From CAYFLR01 sp964343805 (GTDB lineage Bacteria; Bdellovibrionota_B; Oligoflexia; CAYFLR01), in the NCBI GenBank assembly GCA_964343805.1, contig CAYFLR010000006.1:124001-188000 (forward strand): 64,000 bases of DNA, given 5' to 3'. The position numbers and the translations under genes are program-made. How positions within the stretch are numbered: the first letter of the stretch is position 1; each line of letters starts with the position of its first letter. The notes under the pieces were generated by a model. The model ran no database searches. It saw only the letters and a list, made by a program, of their open reading frames with translations, and was not told the DNA's origin. Below, piece after piece: positions 18,335-26,619 of this stretch.

Positions 18335-19243
18335 ATGATGAAACCTTTTCATAAACGAGTGAAGCATTTCTTAGAGTATCTATTAGTAGCTCTTTTGCTT
18401 AAAACCTTTTCCCTTTTACCTGTTGCTCTCGGTCGTCTCATTGGTAAATCACTAGGTACTTTGGCTTATTTCATTTTACCTGGTGAACGCACAAAAGCCT
18501 TATCTAGTTTAAATGTGGCCTATCCCTCCCTACCCAAAAGTCAAAAAGAACTCAGAGCCAAAATGATGTTTCAACATTTTGGTGAAGCTTTTGCGGACGT
18601 GGTCCTATCAGAAAAGATAATGAAAAACGCAGATGATTATATTGTTATCAGCGACAAAGATCGAACCGTACTCAGTGATTGCATGTCTGATAGTAATGGA
18701 ACAATCTATATAACGGCCCATTTAGGAAATTGGGAAGTCATGGCTCACTTCCTCGCCCATTTGGGGCATTCCACCTCCACCATTGCCAAAGAAATCCATA
18801 ACCCATGGCTCAACAAGCTGGTCTTAGATAAAAGAGAAAAGAGCAATGTACATGTTCTCTTAAGAGGACGGGATGGGAGTAATTCCAACATTATGCGATC
18901 TCTGAAAAAGCCTGGATTTGTAGGGTTCCTCATAGATCAAAAAATAAAGGGGGCTGGGGTTTGGGTGGATTTCTTTGGAAAACCGGCTTTCACCCCCAGG
19001 GGAGCCGCTCAAATTGCTCTCAAAATGAACCTACGAACCATTGCCGGTTTCTGCGTCAGAGAACCCGATGGCAAATATCGCCTCATCACCGAAGGCCCCT
19101 TCTCTCTCATTCGATCTGACGATCCAGAACAAGACATCATAGACAACACCGCTCTTTTTACTAAAACCATCCAAGAAATGATTCAAAGATACCCAGAGCA
19201 ATGGGTCTGGATGCATCAGCGATGGAAAAAACCTAATGATTAA
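18335..19243 (+). CDS. Lipid A biosynthesis acyltransferase, LpxL/HtrB family
   Basis: Adds a secondary acyl chain to the Kdo-lipid A precursor at the inner membrane. The 302 residues hold an N-terminal membrane anchor (FLEYLLVALLLKTFSLLPVA), the active-site motif AHLGNWE near residue 129 (His plus acidic partner), LIDQKIKGAGVWVDFFG near 198-214 and the late EQWVWMHQRWK typical of the family. The start ATG 18335 lies two bases after the kdsD stop (a second ATG follows at 18338), so the genes are translationally linked. Which chain or position it modifies cannot be decided here. A kdsC gene often stands at this place and is absent. Confidence 0.92.
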   Translation: MMKPFHKRVKHFLEYLLVALLLKTFSLLPVALGRLIGKSLGTLAYFILPGERTKALSSLNVAYPSLPKSQKELRAKMMFQHFGEAFADVVLSEKIMKNADDYIVISDKDRTVLSDCMSDSNGTIYITAHLGNWEVMAHFLAHLGHSTSTIAKEIHNPWLNKLVLDKREKSNVHVLLRGRDGSNSNIMRSLKKPGFVGFLIDQKIKGAGVWVDFFGKPAFTPRGAAQIALKMNLRTIAGFCVREPDGKYRLITEGPFSLIRSDDPEQDIIDNTALFTKTIQEMIQRYPEQWVWMHQRWKKPND

Positions 19244-19279
19244 GTTTCATTAACTCGATATGCTCATGTCAGGTTTGAA

Positions 19280-19308
19280 TTTACACTGATCACTTCAAAT
19301 GCTATGGT
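19280..19308 (+). promoter_or_regulatory. Sigma-70 promoter upstream of lptC
   Basis: TTTACA (19280-19285), a 17-base spacer and TGC-TATGGT, an extended -10 (TATGGT at 19303-19308), about 30 bases before the lptC start. It could drive lptC-lptA-lptB-rpoN-hpf-rapZ. Confidence 0.6.
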
Positions 19309-19338
19309 TAATACGAGTGATTTGATTGGGGAATCCAT

Positions 19339-19959
19339 GTGACACGGATAGTTAGCATAATACTTTTCTTATCTCTAGCGGCCTTCTTAGTAATGATGAT
19401 TCTATCAGATGATTTTGAATCTCAATTTAAGACCGGTTCCATTTCTGATATGCACCAACTCTACAGTGGTAGCTTTCTTTTCCAAGATATTGATTTTAAA
19501 AAATACGAAAAAGAGCGACTGGTCTCCCGTCTTCTGGCTAAAAAAGCGAGTTATTTAAGTGACCGCACTTTGATGTTTGATCGGGGTGCCACTTTTTATA
19601 TGTATGGGGAGAAAGGGGATATACTTAAAGTTCGCAGCAAGAAAGCTCAAATGTATTTCAAACAGGATCCTAAAATATCTGGTTTTATTGAGTCTCAAAG
19701 TATGGAAAAAGTTCACCTTTGGGATCGAGTGGTGGGCAAACATCCTTCCTATCGATTTGACACTCAGGATCTTACCTATTTCGATCATAATAGAAAAGCT
19801 ATTAGCAATAGCCCCATTACCTTTACCAGTGAACAAATAAGAACCAGTGGCAACCGACTGGAATATTATCTAGATAACAACAACTATACTTTAGCCGGTC
19901 ATGTACGAGGTGCGATCCTCCCGTCAAAGGATAACAAGGACAACTATGAAAAGCATTAA
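19339..19959 (+). CDS. lptC: LPS export protein LptC
   Basis: Bitopic inner-membrane protein that passes LPS from the LptB2FG transporter to LptA. The 206 residues comprise one N-terminal membrane segment (IVSIILFLSLAAFLVMMIL) and a beta-rich periplasmic domain (AKKASYLSDRTLMFDRGATF, DTQDLTYFDHNRKAI). Sequence conservation in LptC is low, so the call rests on this architecture together with its place before lptA and lptB. Start is GTG 19339. The end overlaps the lptA start by 14 bases. Confidence 0.85.
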   Translation: MTRIVSIILFLSLAAFLVMMILSDDFESQFKTGSISDMHQLYSGSFLFQDIDFKKYEKERLVSRLLAKKASYLSDRTLMFDRGATFYMYGEKGDILKVRSKKAQMYFKQDPKISGFIESQSMEKVHLWDRVVGKHPSYRFDTQDLTYFDHNRKAISNSPITFTSEQIRTSGNRLEYYLDNNNYTLAGHVRGAILPSKDNKDNYEKH

Positions 19960-20539
19960 TAGAAAGCTTTACTCTCTTTTTTCCACATTTCTCCTCCTTA
20001 TGCCTGTGGTTTTCCTAACTGCATTTGGCCAAAATTCAAATAATAATAGCGGAGATAAGAAATCCAAGACATCCTCCAAAGAGCTTCTTAATAATGTCAA
20101 ATCTCCCATTTATTACGAAGCTGATAAGCAATCAGGAACACTCGATGGATTTTCCGTTCTTGAAGGAAAGGTAAAGATCATTCAAGATGATATGAGCATT
20201 CGAGCTGAAAAAGCAGAGCTTTATTGGAAGACAAATCCTAATGAACCCGATAAAATCATCCTCATTGATAAGGTCATTTTTAATAACCAAGAAACTAAAG
20301 GGTACTGCTCCCATGGAGTTTTCTACAATGCGGAAAAGAAGTTTGTGATGACCGGAGATCCTGTCCTCTATCGAAAGAAATCCCAAGTCAGAGCCACTGA
20401 GATCATCTACTATGTGGACACTAAAAAGTTTGAATTAAAAAAGCCACGCAGTTTAGTGATACCAGACCCCACAGACAAAGCAGCCCAAAATAAATCAAAG
20501 AAAAACAACAACCCTAAAAGTAAGAAAAAAAGCCAATGA
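19946..20539 (+). CDS. lptA: LPS transport periplasmic protein LptA
   Basis: Forms the periplasmic bridge for LPS between inner and outer membrane. The 197 residues start at ATG 19946, 8-10 bases after AAGGA, and open with a signal peptide (KLYSLFSTFLLLMPVVFLTAFG). The OstA-like jellyroll follows: PIYYEADKQSGTLDGFSVLEG, VKIIQDDMSIRAEKAELYW and a matching second half. The last ~30 residues are very Lys-, Ser- and Asn-rich and probably disordered. Its stop overlaps the lptB start (ATGA). Confidence 0.9.
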   Translation: MKSINRKLYSLFSTFLLLMPVVFLTAFGQNSNNNSGDKKSKTSSKELLNNVKSPIYYEADKQSGTLDGFSVLEGKVKIIQDDMSIRAEKAELYWKTNPNEPDKIILIDKVIFNNQETKGYCSHGVFYNAEKKFVMTGDPVLYRKKSQVRATEIIYYVDTKKFELKKPRSLVIPDPTDKAAQNKSKKNNNPKSKKKSQ

Positions 20540-21282
20540 CGCAAGTGAACACCTCCTTACCCCCGGGACTCATCGCGAATAACCTTAACAAATCATTTGG
20601 TTACAATGCTGTCGTGCAAGATGTGAGCTTTGAAGTTCATCCAGGAGAGGTGGTTGGTCTATTAGGACCAAATGGAGCAGGTAAAACCACAAGTTTTTAC
20701 ATGATTGTTGGACTATTAAAACCTGATAATGGTACAATTATGTTGAAAGACATGGATATATCAACGTATCCTATGTATAAGCGCGCACGATTAGGTATAA
20801 GTTATTTACCACAAAGCGCTTCTGTTTTTCGTAAAATGACGGTTAGTGATAATTTTTTAGCGGTAATGGAAGTTGCAAAAATACCAAAGAAGGAACGATC
20901 TGATTTACTCACTCATTTATTACAGAAATTTCAGATATCCCATATTCAGAAAAGTATGGCCTATACTTTATCTGGTGGAGAGAGACGCAGAGTGGAAATC
21001 GCAAGATCCTTAATTATAAATCCCTCTTTTTTGCTTTTAGATGAACCCTTTGCAGGCATCGATCCATTAGCTGTCACCGAAATACAAAATATTGTAGAGG
21101 ACTTAAAACAAGATGGCTTAGGCATTCTCATTACCGATCACAATGTGAGAGAAACTCTGGGGATTTGTGATAGGGCCTATGTAATTCACCAAGGTAAAAT
21201 CGTAGAAAAAGGTGATGCCCATCAGATTGTTGGAAGCCAGAAGGTGAAAGAAATTTATTTAGGAGAAAACTTTAGTCTCTGA
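20536..21282 (+). CDS. lptB: LPS export ABC transporter ATPase LptB
   Basis: Cytoplasmic ATPase that powers extraction of LPS from the inner membrane with LptF and LptG. The 248 residues carry Walker A GPNGAGKTTSF near 45, the Q-loop YLPQSASVFRKMT near 95, signature LSGGERRRVEIARS near 145, Walker B FLLLDEPFAGIDP near 167 and the switch His in ITDHNVRE near 199. The wording of these motifs (for example LSGGERRRVEIAR and FAGIDP) is specific to LptB among ABC proteins. It overlaps lptA by four bases and is followed after 13 bases by rpoN, the classic proteobacterial order. Confidence 0.97.
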   Translation: MTQVNTSLPPGLIANNLNKSFGYNAVVQDVSFEVHPGEVVGLLGPNGAGKTTSFYMIVGLLKPDNGTIMLKDMDISTYPMYKRARLGISYLPQSASVFRKMTVSDNFLAVMEVAKIPKKERSDLLTHLLQKFQISHIQKSMAYTLSGGERRRVEIARSLIINPSFLLLDEPFAGIDPLAVTEIQNIVEDLKQDGLGILITDHNVRETLGICDRAYVIHQGKIVEKGDAHQIVGSQKVKEIYLGENFSL

Positions 21283-21295
21283 AAGGATAGATCCA

Positions 21296-22741
21296 ATGGC
21301 GCTGGAGCTGAGACAGATACTTAGCCAGAAAATGATCATGACCCCGCAGTTGCGGCAAGCAATTAAGCTCTTGCAATTGTCAAAAATAGAATTGCAGGAT
21401 TATATCTCAGAGCAGCTGAATGAGAACCCCATTCTAGAGCAAGAAAGCATGGATACGGATGTTCCAATGGAAGCCCAAACCACTGGAGAATCCATGATCA
21501 GTGATCAAATGGCTGAAACAGGTATTGAAAACAAAGAAGGTGAAAGACCAGAAGATAAAATAGATTGGGAAAAGTTTGCAGAAAATGCCTCTTCCCTTCC
21601 CCCTTCCAGTGGATCGGCATCGGCACAAAGTCTTGATGACTTGCCATCTATTGAAAATACTTTAACTAAAAAAGACTCTCTCCAAGATCATCTGCTCTTT
21701 CAACTAAATATGTCCTCCCTCACCGAGGAAGAAAAAGGAGTTGGAGAGTTAATCATCGGTGACCTTGATGACTCCGGATACTTTAGGTTCACTTTAGAGG
21801 AGTACAGCGAAACCAATGATATTGACCCACTTCTACTAGAAGATGTACTTGATGAGATACAACATTTTGATCCCATCGGAGTGGCAGCTCGAGATCTCCA
21901 AGAATGCCTTCTCATTCAAATTAAACTCTACAAAATGTCCAATGGGATCATAGAAAACATAGTTAAAAATCATATGAACCATCTGGAGACGCATAATTAC
22001 AATGTTATTGCGAAAACATTGAAAGTCAAAGTCGACGAGATCATTGAAAATGTAAAGCTCATTTCCGAATTAGAACCGAAGCCGGGACGCCCTTTTACCG
22101 GAGATGATACAACTTATATAACTCCAGACATTTATGTTTTTAAAGATGGAAACGACTGGGTTGTCTCTCTTAATGAAGACGGTCTTCCCAAACTTAAGGT
22201 TTCCAATTTTTATAAGAATGTCTTGAAAACCACCAGCCAATCAAAGCAAGACAAAGAGTACATTCAAGACAAAATGAAATCAGCTATTTGGTTAATTAAA
22301 AGTGTTCAGCAGCGACAAAGAACAATCTACAAAGTGATGGAAAGTATTTTAAAATTCCAGAAAGACTTTTTTGAACACGGGGTCAATCATCTCAAACCCC
22401 TAGTTCTAAGAGATGTGGCAGAAGATATTAGTATGCATGAATCTACCGTAAGTAGAGTGACTACCAACAAGTATGTTCATTCCCCACGTGGAATTCTTGA
22501 GCTAAAATACTTCTTCAACACCTCCGTATCTAGAGATGAGGGTTCTGATGTAGCCGCTGAAACCGTCAAAGAATTTATACGTAAAGTGATCGCTAAAGAA
22601 GATCCTAAGAAGCCTCTGTCTGACCAGACCATCACCGCCAAGCTCAAGGCTTTTGGCATTAGTTTGGCACGTCGAACAGTGGCTAAGTATCGAGAGCAAA
22701 TGGGGATACTTTCCTCATCAAAACGAAAAAAATATTTTTAA
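21296..22741 (+). CDS. rpoN: RNA polymerase sigma-54 factor
   Basis: Alternative sigma factor for promoters with GG/GC at -24/-12 that need AAA+ activators; in related bacteria it often serves flagellar and nitrogen genes. The 481 residues show the Gln/Leu-rich activator-interaction region I (LRQILSQKMIMTPQLRQAIK LLQ, near 5-28), an acidic variable region II, the core-binding domain, the helix-turn-helix (RDVAEDISMHESTVSRV near 370) and the RpoN box ARRTVAKYRE near 463. All are intact. Cotranscribed with lptB upstream and hpf downstream. Confidence 0.97.
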   Translation: MALELRQILSQKMIMTPQLRQAIKLLQLSKIELQDYISEQLNENPILEQESMDTDVPMEAQTTGESMISDQMAETGIENKEGERPEDKIDWEKFAENASSLPPSSGSASAQSLDDLPSIENTLTKKDSLQDHLLFQLNMSSLTEEEKGVGELIIGDLDDSGYFRFTLEEYSETNDIDPLLLEDVLDEIQHFDPIGVAARDLQECLLIQIKLYKMSNGIIENIVKNHMNHLETHNYNVIAKTLKVKVDEIIENVKLISELEPKPGRPFTGDDTTYITPDIYVFKDGNDWVVSLNEDGLPKLKVSNFYKNVLKTTSQSKQDKEYIQDKMKSAIWLIKSVQQRQRTIYKVMESILKFQKDFFEHGVNHLKPLVLRDVAEDISMHESTVSRVTTNKYVHSPRGILELKYFFNTSVSRDEGSDVAAETVKEFIRKVIAKEDPKKPLSDQTITAKLKAFGISLARRTVAKYREQMGILSSSKRKKYF

Positions 22742-22756
22742 CGAATGGAGATGCCG

Positions 22757-23104
22757 ATGAACATTAAGATTACTTTTAAAAACATGGAATCCAGCGATGC
22801 TCTAAAGTCTTATGCTGAGAAAAAGGTCGGTGAAAAAATAGAAAAGTATGTATTTAAACCTGCCATGCTTGAGTTAACTTTATCTGTTGAGCGCCATAAC
22901 AACTCTGTACATCTCAATTTTAAAGCGGGAAAAACTCATTTGGAAGCCAGTGATGTGGCCAACGATATGTATGTGGCTATCGATAACGTGGCTGATAAAC
23001 TTGAACACCAACTACGAAAACATAAAGGAAAAATGAGAGATCACTCTAAGAGTGTGAGCACCCGTGAGCTTTCCGATACTCTAGGAACAACATTTGACTC
23101 CTAA
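22757..23104 (+). CDS. hpf: Ribosome hibernation-promoting factor
   Basis: Binds the 30S subunit in stationary phase and promotes inactive ribosome dimers or protects 70S ribosomes. At 115 residues it is close to the short form of HPF: MNIKITFKNMESSDALKSYA, then the beta-alpha-beta-beta-beta-alpha fold with HLNFKAGKTHLEASDVANDM and a basic tail. No long-form dimerisation domain is present. ATG 22757 is preferred over 22745 and 22751 because GGAG then stands six bases upstream. It follows rpoN and overlaps rapZ by 11 bases. Confidence 0.93.
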   Translation: MNIKITFKNMESSDALKSYAEKKVGEKIEKYVFKPAMLELTLSVERHNNSVHLNFKAGKTHLEASDVANDMYVAIDNVADKLEHQLRKHKGKMRDHSKSVSTRELSDTLGTTFDS

Positions 23105-23972
23105 AAAAAAATCACCTTCTTTTATAGTTGTTACCGGTCTCTCTGGGGCCGGTAAAACCACTGCTATGGCTGCATTAAAGGATCTGGGTTTTCAAACCAT
23201 TGATAACCTACCCTTTGAAATGCTCGACAGTTTTGTGTCCTATATTCGTAATATCAAAAATCAAGGCTCCCCTATTGCCTTAGGGTTTGATGCGGGTGAC
23301 AGTCAATTTATCAATAATTATCTCAATCTCATTGATGATTTTAAAACAACCCACCCCTTTGAACTTGTCTTCCTGAAATGTAAGAAGGCAATCCTTCTCA
23401 AGAGGTTTTCAGAAACCAGAAGGAAACACCCCTTAGCTAATAATATGAGTATCAATGAGGTGGTCAGCCTAGAAATTGAAAAGTTGAAAAAACTAGGCAA
23501 AAAGGCCGACCGAATTATAGATACCTCCAACCTTTCGGTTCATCAGCTTAAAAAGCAGATTAATAATATCTATGGTCATGCGGTGAAAAAAGATCCGGCA
23601 TTGCACATTGAAGTGATGAGTTTTGGCTACCGTTATGGAGTTCCCGAAAGTGCCAACTTAGTTTTCGATATCCGCTTTTTAGCTAACCCTTATTTTGTAC
23701 CTGAGTTGCGAAACTACACCGGTCTAGATGACAATGTTTATAATTTTGTAGTGAAATCGGAAGAGTTTCCCCCTCTTTTAGATAAGGTCAATGATCTGAT
23801 TGAGTACGTAGTTCCTCTATATGAAAAGGAAGGCAAACATTACCTCACCATTGCCTTTGGCTGCACTGGAGGGAAACACCGATCCGTCAGCATGGCCCGT
23901 AAAACAGCCACCATACTAAAAAAATCAAAGTATTCAGTAAATGTCACACATCGTGATATAGGAATTGATTAA
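23094..23972 (+). CDS. rapZ: RNase adapter / nucleotide-binding protein RapZ
   Basis: A 292-residue RapZ (YvcJ) family protein; in enterobacteria it steers RNase E to the GlmZ small RNA and so controls glucosamine-6-phosphate synthase, elsewhere its target is unknown. The N-terminal kinase-like domain has Walker A GLSGAGKTTA near 16-25 and a Walker B-like LGFDAGD near 62; the C-terminal domain ends with the family motif GCTGGKHRSVSMA near 262. Start is TTG 23094 with AGGA seven bases before it, inside hpf. The usual ptsN and npr genes of the rpoN cluster are missing here. Confidence 0.93.
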   Translation: MTPKKKSPSFIVVTGLSGAGKTTAMAALKDLGFQTIDNLPFEMLDSFVSYIRNIKNQGSPIALGFDAGDSQFINNYLNLIDDFKTTHPFELVFLKCKKAILLKRFSETRRKHPLANNMSINEVVSLEIEKLKKLGKKADRIIDTSNLSVHQLKKQINNIYGHAVKKDPALHIEVMSFGYRYGVPESANLVFDIRFLANPYFVPELRNYTGLDDNVYNFVVKSEEFPPLLDKVNDLIEYVVPLYEKEGKHYLTIAFGCTGGKHRSVSMARKTATILKKSKYSVNVTHRDIGID

Positions 23973-24017
23973 CTTAAGACAAATCAGTTCCAGAAATAAG
24001 GGCTGTGAGTTGGCCAA

Positions 24018-24719
24018 CTAATCAGTCAAGGAGGCTTCGGCATCTACACTCTCTAACATACAAATCGCCACTTCATCTTCCGGATCCATTTCGATAGCTT
24101 GCTTCCATAAATCAACCGCTTTATTGGTATTTCCGGTTTTATAGTAGGCAACCCCCAACATTCTAAAAACCTTAGTAAAGTGCGGATTTAATTTACGAGC
24201 TTCTTCTAGCTCGGCAATGGCCTTAATCATATGATCGGTATGAATGTATACATCTGCTAAGCTACACTTTACATCCACCATATCGTTCTTAATCTCTAAA
24301 GCATGGCGAAAACGAGAAATGGCTTCCTCATATTGACCTAGCTCCACAAACATGTGAGCTGTTTCAGCAAAGGCATTGGCAATTTTACCCTTAATGTAGC
24401 CATCTAACTCCTGCCCATCAGATCTAACCGCTTCTATTCGATGAAAGATTTCAGAGGCTTTATCATACTGCCCTAAATCGTTTAAAAGAACTGTCAGGTT
24501 TAAAAGAGCTTGAGTGTAGTTGGGATTGAGATCCAATGCCTGTTCGTAGGATTCAACGGCATTGGAAAATTCTCCCATGTGATGATAAACCACTCCGAGC
24601 AGTTGGTAATAATCTGCCATATTACTATGAGCATCCACTACTCCGAGTAGCAATTTAAGAGCTTCTTGATAATTGTCCCGAGCAATCAATAACTCGGCCA
24701 GTTTTACGACTTCACTCAT
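24018..24719 (-). CDS. TPR-repeat protein
   Basis: A 233-residue protein made almost wholly of about six tetratricopeptide repeats, with the usual spacing of Gly/Ala, Tyr and Pro (AVESYEQALDLNPNYTQALLNL; EAISRFRHALEIKNDMVDVK; KAVDLWKQAIEMDPEDEVAI, each shown in part). There is no signal peptide, so it is probably cytoplasmic and serves as a protein-binding scaffold. The ATG directly follows the clpP stop, with no base between, so the two are very likely cotranslated. A role linked to ClpP is possible but unproven. Confidence 0.8.
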   Translation of the reverse strand: MSEVVKLAELLIARDNYQEALKLLLGVVDAHSNMADYYQLLGVVYHHMGEFSNAVESYEQALDLNPNYTQALLNLTVLLNDLGQYDKASEIFHRIEAVRSDGQELDGYIKGKIANAFAETAHMFVELGQYEEAISRFRHALEIKNDMVDVKCSLADVYIHTDHMIKAIAELEEARKLNPHFTKVFRMLGVAYYKTGNTNKAVDLWKQAIEMDPEDEVAICMLESVDAEASLTD

Positions 24720-25328
24720 TTATTCAATTTCATTTCGAGTTGTAATGATTCTGGTTATTAAACCATACTCTAAAGTTTCATTGGCATTCATCCAGTAATC
24801 ACGCTCGGTGTCTTTCTGAACTTTATCCAAACTTTGTCCTGTCTCTTCAGATAAAAGATTATTGATCTTTTCTCTGGTCTTTAGAATTTCATTAGCTGTA
24901 ATCTCGATATCAGTGGCTTGACCTTGAACTTGGCCAGCGATCAGAGGCTGATGAATTAAAAAACGAGAATTCGGTAGAGACAGACGATTCTCTTTCTTGG
25001 CAGCCATTAAAATAACAGTGGCAATACTGGCGCAAAGGCCACTGCAAATAATCTTAACTTCTGGTTTGATAAATCGAATGGTATCGTAGATGGCAAACCC
25101 TGAATTGATCTCACCGCCAGGCGAGTTGATATATAGGGTAATGGGCTTACTGGCATCCTCTCCTTCTAATAGAAAGAAGCCTTGAATCAACTCTTTGGCA
25201 GTCTTAGACGTAACGGCGTCAAACAGAGTCAGGGTTCGAGTCTTTAATAATTTTTCAATTATTGAAGGGTTCTCTTTTTCCTTATCCTTGTCTTCATCAT
25301 GGTTTAAGAATCTGGGCACTTCAGTCAT
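24720..25328 (-). CDS. clpP: ATP-dependent Clp protease proteolytic subunit
   Basis: Serine peptidase that forms the barrel of Clp proteases together with ClpX or ClpA. The 202 residues hold the oxyanion/substrate loop SPGGEINSGFAIYD, nucleophile Ser in SGLCASIATV (about residue 97), His in RFLIHQP (about 122) and Asp in TERDYWM (about 171), a complete catalytic triad. ATG 25328 is chosen because GGAGGT stands four bases upstream; an earlier start at 25352 lacks one. The oxyanion segment LCASIATVILMAA departs from the usual GQAASMGA, so this may be a divergent ClpP paralogue. It precedes the TPR gene. Confidence 0.9.
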   Translation of the reverse strand: MTEVPRFLNHDEDKDKEKENPSIIEKLLKTRTLTLFDAVTSKTAKELIQGFFLLEGEDASKPITLYINSPGGEINSGFAIYDTIRFIKPEVKIICSGLCASIATVILMAAKKENRLSLPNSRFLIHQPLIAGQVQGQATDIEITANEILKTREKINNLLSEETGQSLDKVQKDTERDYWMNANETLEYGLITRIITTRNEIE

Positions 25329-25383
25329 ATATACCTCCAATGACATTCTCACTAGAATGGCACAATCCCATTACTAGATAACA

Positions 25384-25393
25384 NNNNNNNNNN
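25384..25393. other. Assembly gap (10 N)
   Basis: Placeholder gap in the intergenic region between clpP and the first flagellin gene. Anything lying in the missing stretch, including promoters of clpP, is unknown. Confidence 0.99.
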
Positions 25394-25482
25394 GGTATTA
25401 TAAATAAATACCGGATTCGTTACAACCTATAATAATTAGACACCCTTACTTACACTACTCGTTGGTAAAACCTATGTCTGTT

Positions 25483-26409
25483 TTACTGTAGTAAGCTCAA
25501 CGCCAATTGAGGCATTTGATTCGCCTGTGTAAGCACAGCAGCACCTGCTTGTTGCATAATATTGTTTTGTGTCATATCAGCAGTTTCTTCTGCGAAGTCC
25601 ACATCTTTAATTCGAGACTTAGCAGCAGATAGATTCTCAATAGACACTCCCAGGTTATTCACCGTAGAAGATAATCTGTTTTGAATCGATCCGAGATATG
25701 CACGATATTCTGCAACTTTACCAATGGCAAAATCCATCTTAGCGATTGAACCTTGTGCTTGTTTTTTGGTGGCAAGACTCGCTGAATCGCTGTCTCCTTC
25801 CTTTCCAAGCCCTAGGCCGTCTTCGCTGTCAGGTAACGCATCAATCTTGCGAAGGTCAATTTGAATAATGTTGACCGGATTAGGTGAATCCACTCCATCT
25901 CTGGTTTTGTAGTAGTCTTTCCCCACCTGGATTTCTAAAGGAAAGGTATTTGAGTACTGACTCATTTCCTCATCCAGTTTTTTGGGATCGCCTACCAGCA
26001 GTCTGGTACCGTTGAATTCTGTGGACGTGGTAATCCTTTTAATTTCCTGTCGCAGAGCAACATACTCATTGTTTAGAAATTCACGTTCACGTTGTCCAAT
26101 TGTATCCGATGCACCTTGAATGGAAAGTTCCCTAAGACGGATCAAGATATTCTGAACCTCAGCCAACCCACCTTCAGCTGTTTGCACCAGTGATATACCG
26201 TCGTTTGAATTTCTTCTTGCCTGATTCAAACCCCGAATATCAGCTCGCAAATTCTCGCTGATAGCAAGTCCCGCTGCATCATCTGCAGCCTTGTTGATTC
26301 GATACCCCGAAGCCAACTTGGTAATGTTTTGCTCCAAACCCAAACTCGAGTTTTGGAGATTCCGCTGTGCCTGCAATGAGGCCACATTGGTCCGAATACG
26401 TAAGCCCAT
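25483..26409 (-). CDS. Flagellin
   Basis: Subunit of the flagellar filament, 308 residues. The conserved N-terminal D0/D1 region (GLRIRTNVASLQAQRNLQNS, then LASGYRINKAADDAAGLAIS and RNSNDGISLVQTAEGGLAEV) and the C-terminal D0 (LSAAKSRIKDVDFAEETADM, then ANQMPQLALSLLQ) are both complete. The variable middle is short, so the filament surface domain is minimal. GGGAGG stands just before the ATG, and a hairpin lies in the leader. A second flagellin follows 1.4 kb downstream in the same orientation; the two are clearly homologous but differ most in the middle. Confidence 0.95.
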   Translation of the reverse strand: MGLRIRTNVASLQAQRNLQNSSLGLEQNITKLASGYRINKAADDAAGLAISENLRADIRGLNQARRNSNDGISLVQTAEGGLAEVQNILIRLRELSIQGASDTIGQREREFLNNEYVALRQEIKRITTSTEFNGTRLLVGDPKKLDEEMSQYSNTFPLEIQVGKDYYKTRDGVDSPNPVNIIQIDLRKIDALPDSEDGLGLGKEGDSDSASLATKKQAQGSIAKMDFAIGKVAEYRAYLGSIQNRLSSTVNNLGVSIENLSAAKSRIKDVDFAEETADMTQNNIMQQAGAAVLTQANQMPQLALSLLQ

Positions 26410-26427
26410 AATTCCTCCCTGAAACTG

Positions 26428-26451
26428 GTAAATAGTACAACACTATTCACC
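26428..26451 (-). promoter_or_regulatory. Hairpin in flagellin leader
   Basis: The inverted repeat AATAGT-ACAAC-ACTATT (26431-26447), extended by GGT/ACC across one mismatch, forms a stem 18 bases before the flagellin start and just above its ribosome site. The second flagellin gene has a hairpin in the same place. Confidence 0.5.
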
Positions 26452-26619
26452 TGGCCATCGTTGGCCATAAACTATTTTTTACAACCAGTAAGCTCAAAAC
26501 AATCCCCCACACGTCATGTCTTGGCTTGCCAATTGCTTTAGATACGACTAATATAATTCTCGCATCTAAACCAACCATCGACAGGGATGGAAATAACTTT
26601 AGGATTTTTTGTACAACTT

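Noticed and set aside
24008..24019. Perfect 12-bp palindrome AGTTGGCCAACT between rapZ and the TPR gene as operator or terminator
   Set aside because: There is no T-run and no promoter at this convergent junction, and a 12-bp palindrome is expected by chance in a window of this size.
25229..25245. tRNA T-arm-like GGTTCGAGTC
   Set aside because: It lies inside clpP coding sequence and no acceptor or anticodon arms can be folded around it. No tRNA was found in the window.
26461..26586. Sigma-28 or sigma-54 promoter before the first flagellin
   Set aside because: No stretch matched either consensus well enough; TGGCCA repeats near 26452-26467 resemble neither.
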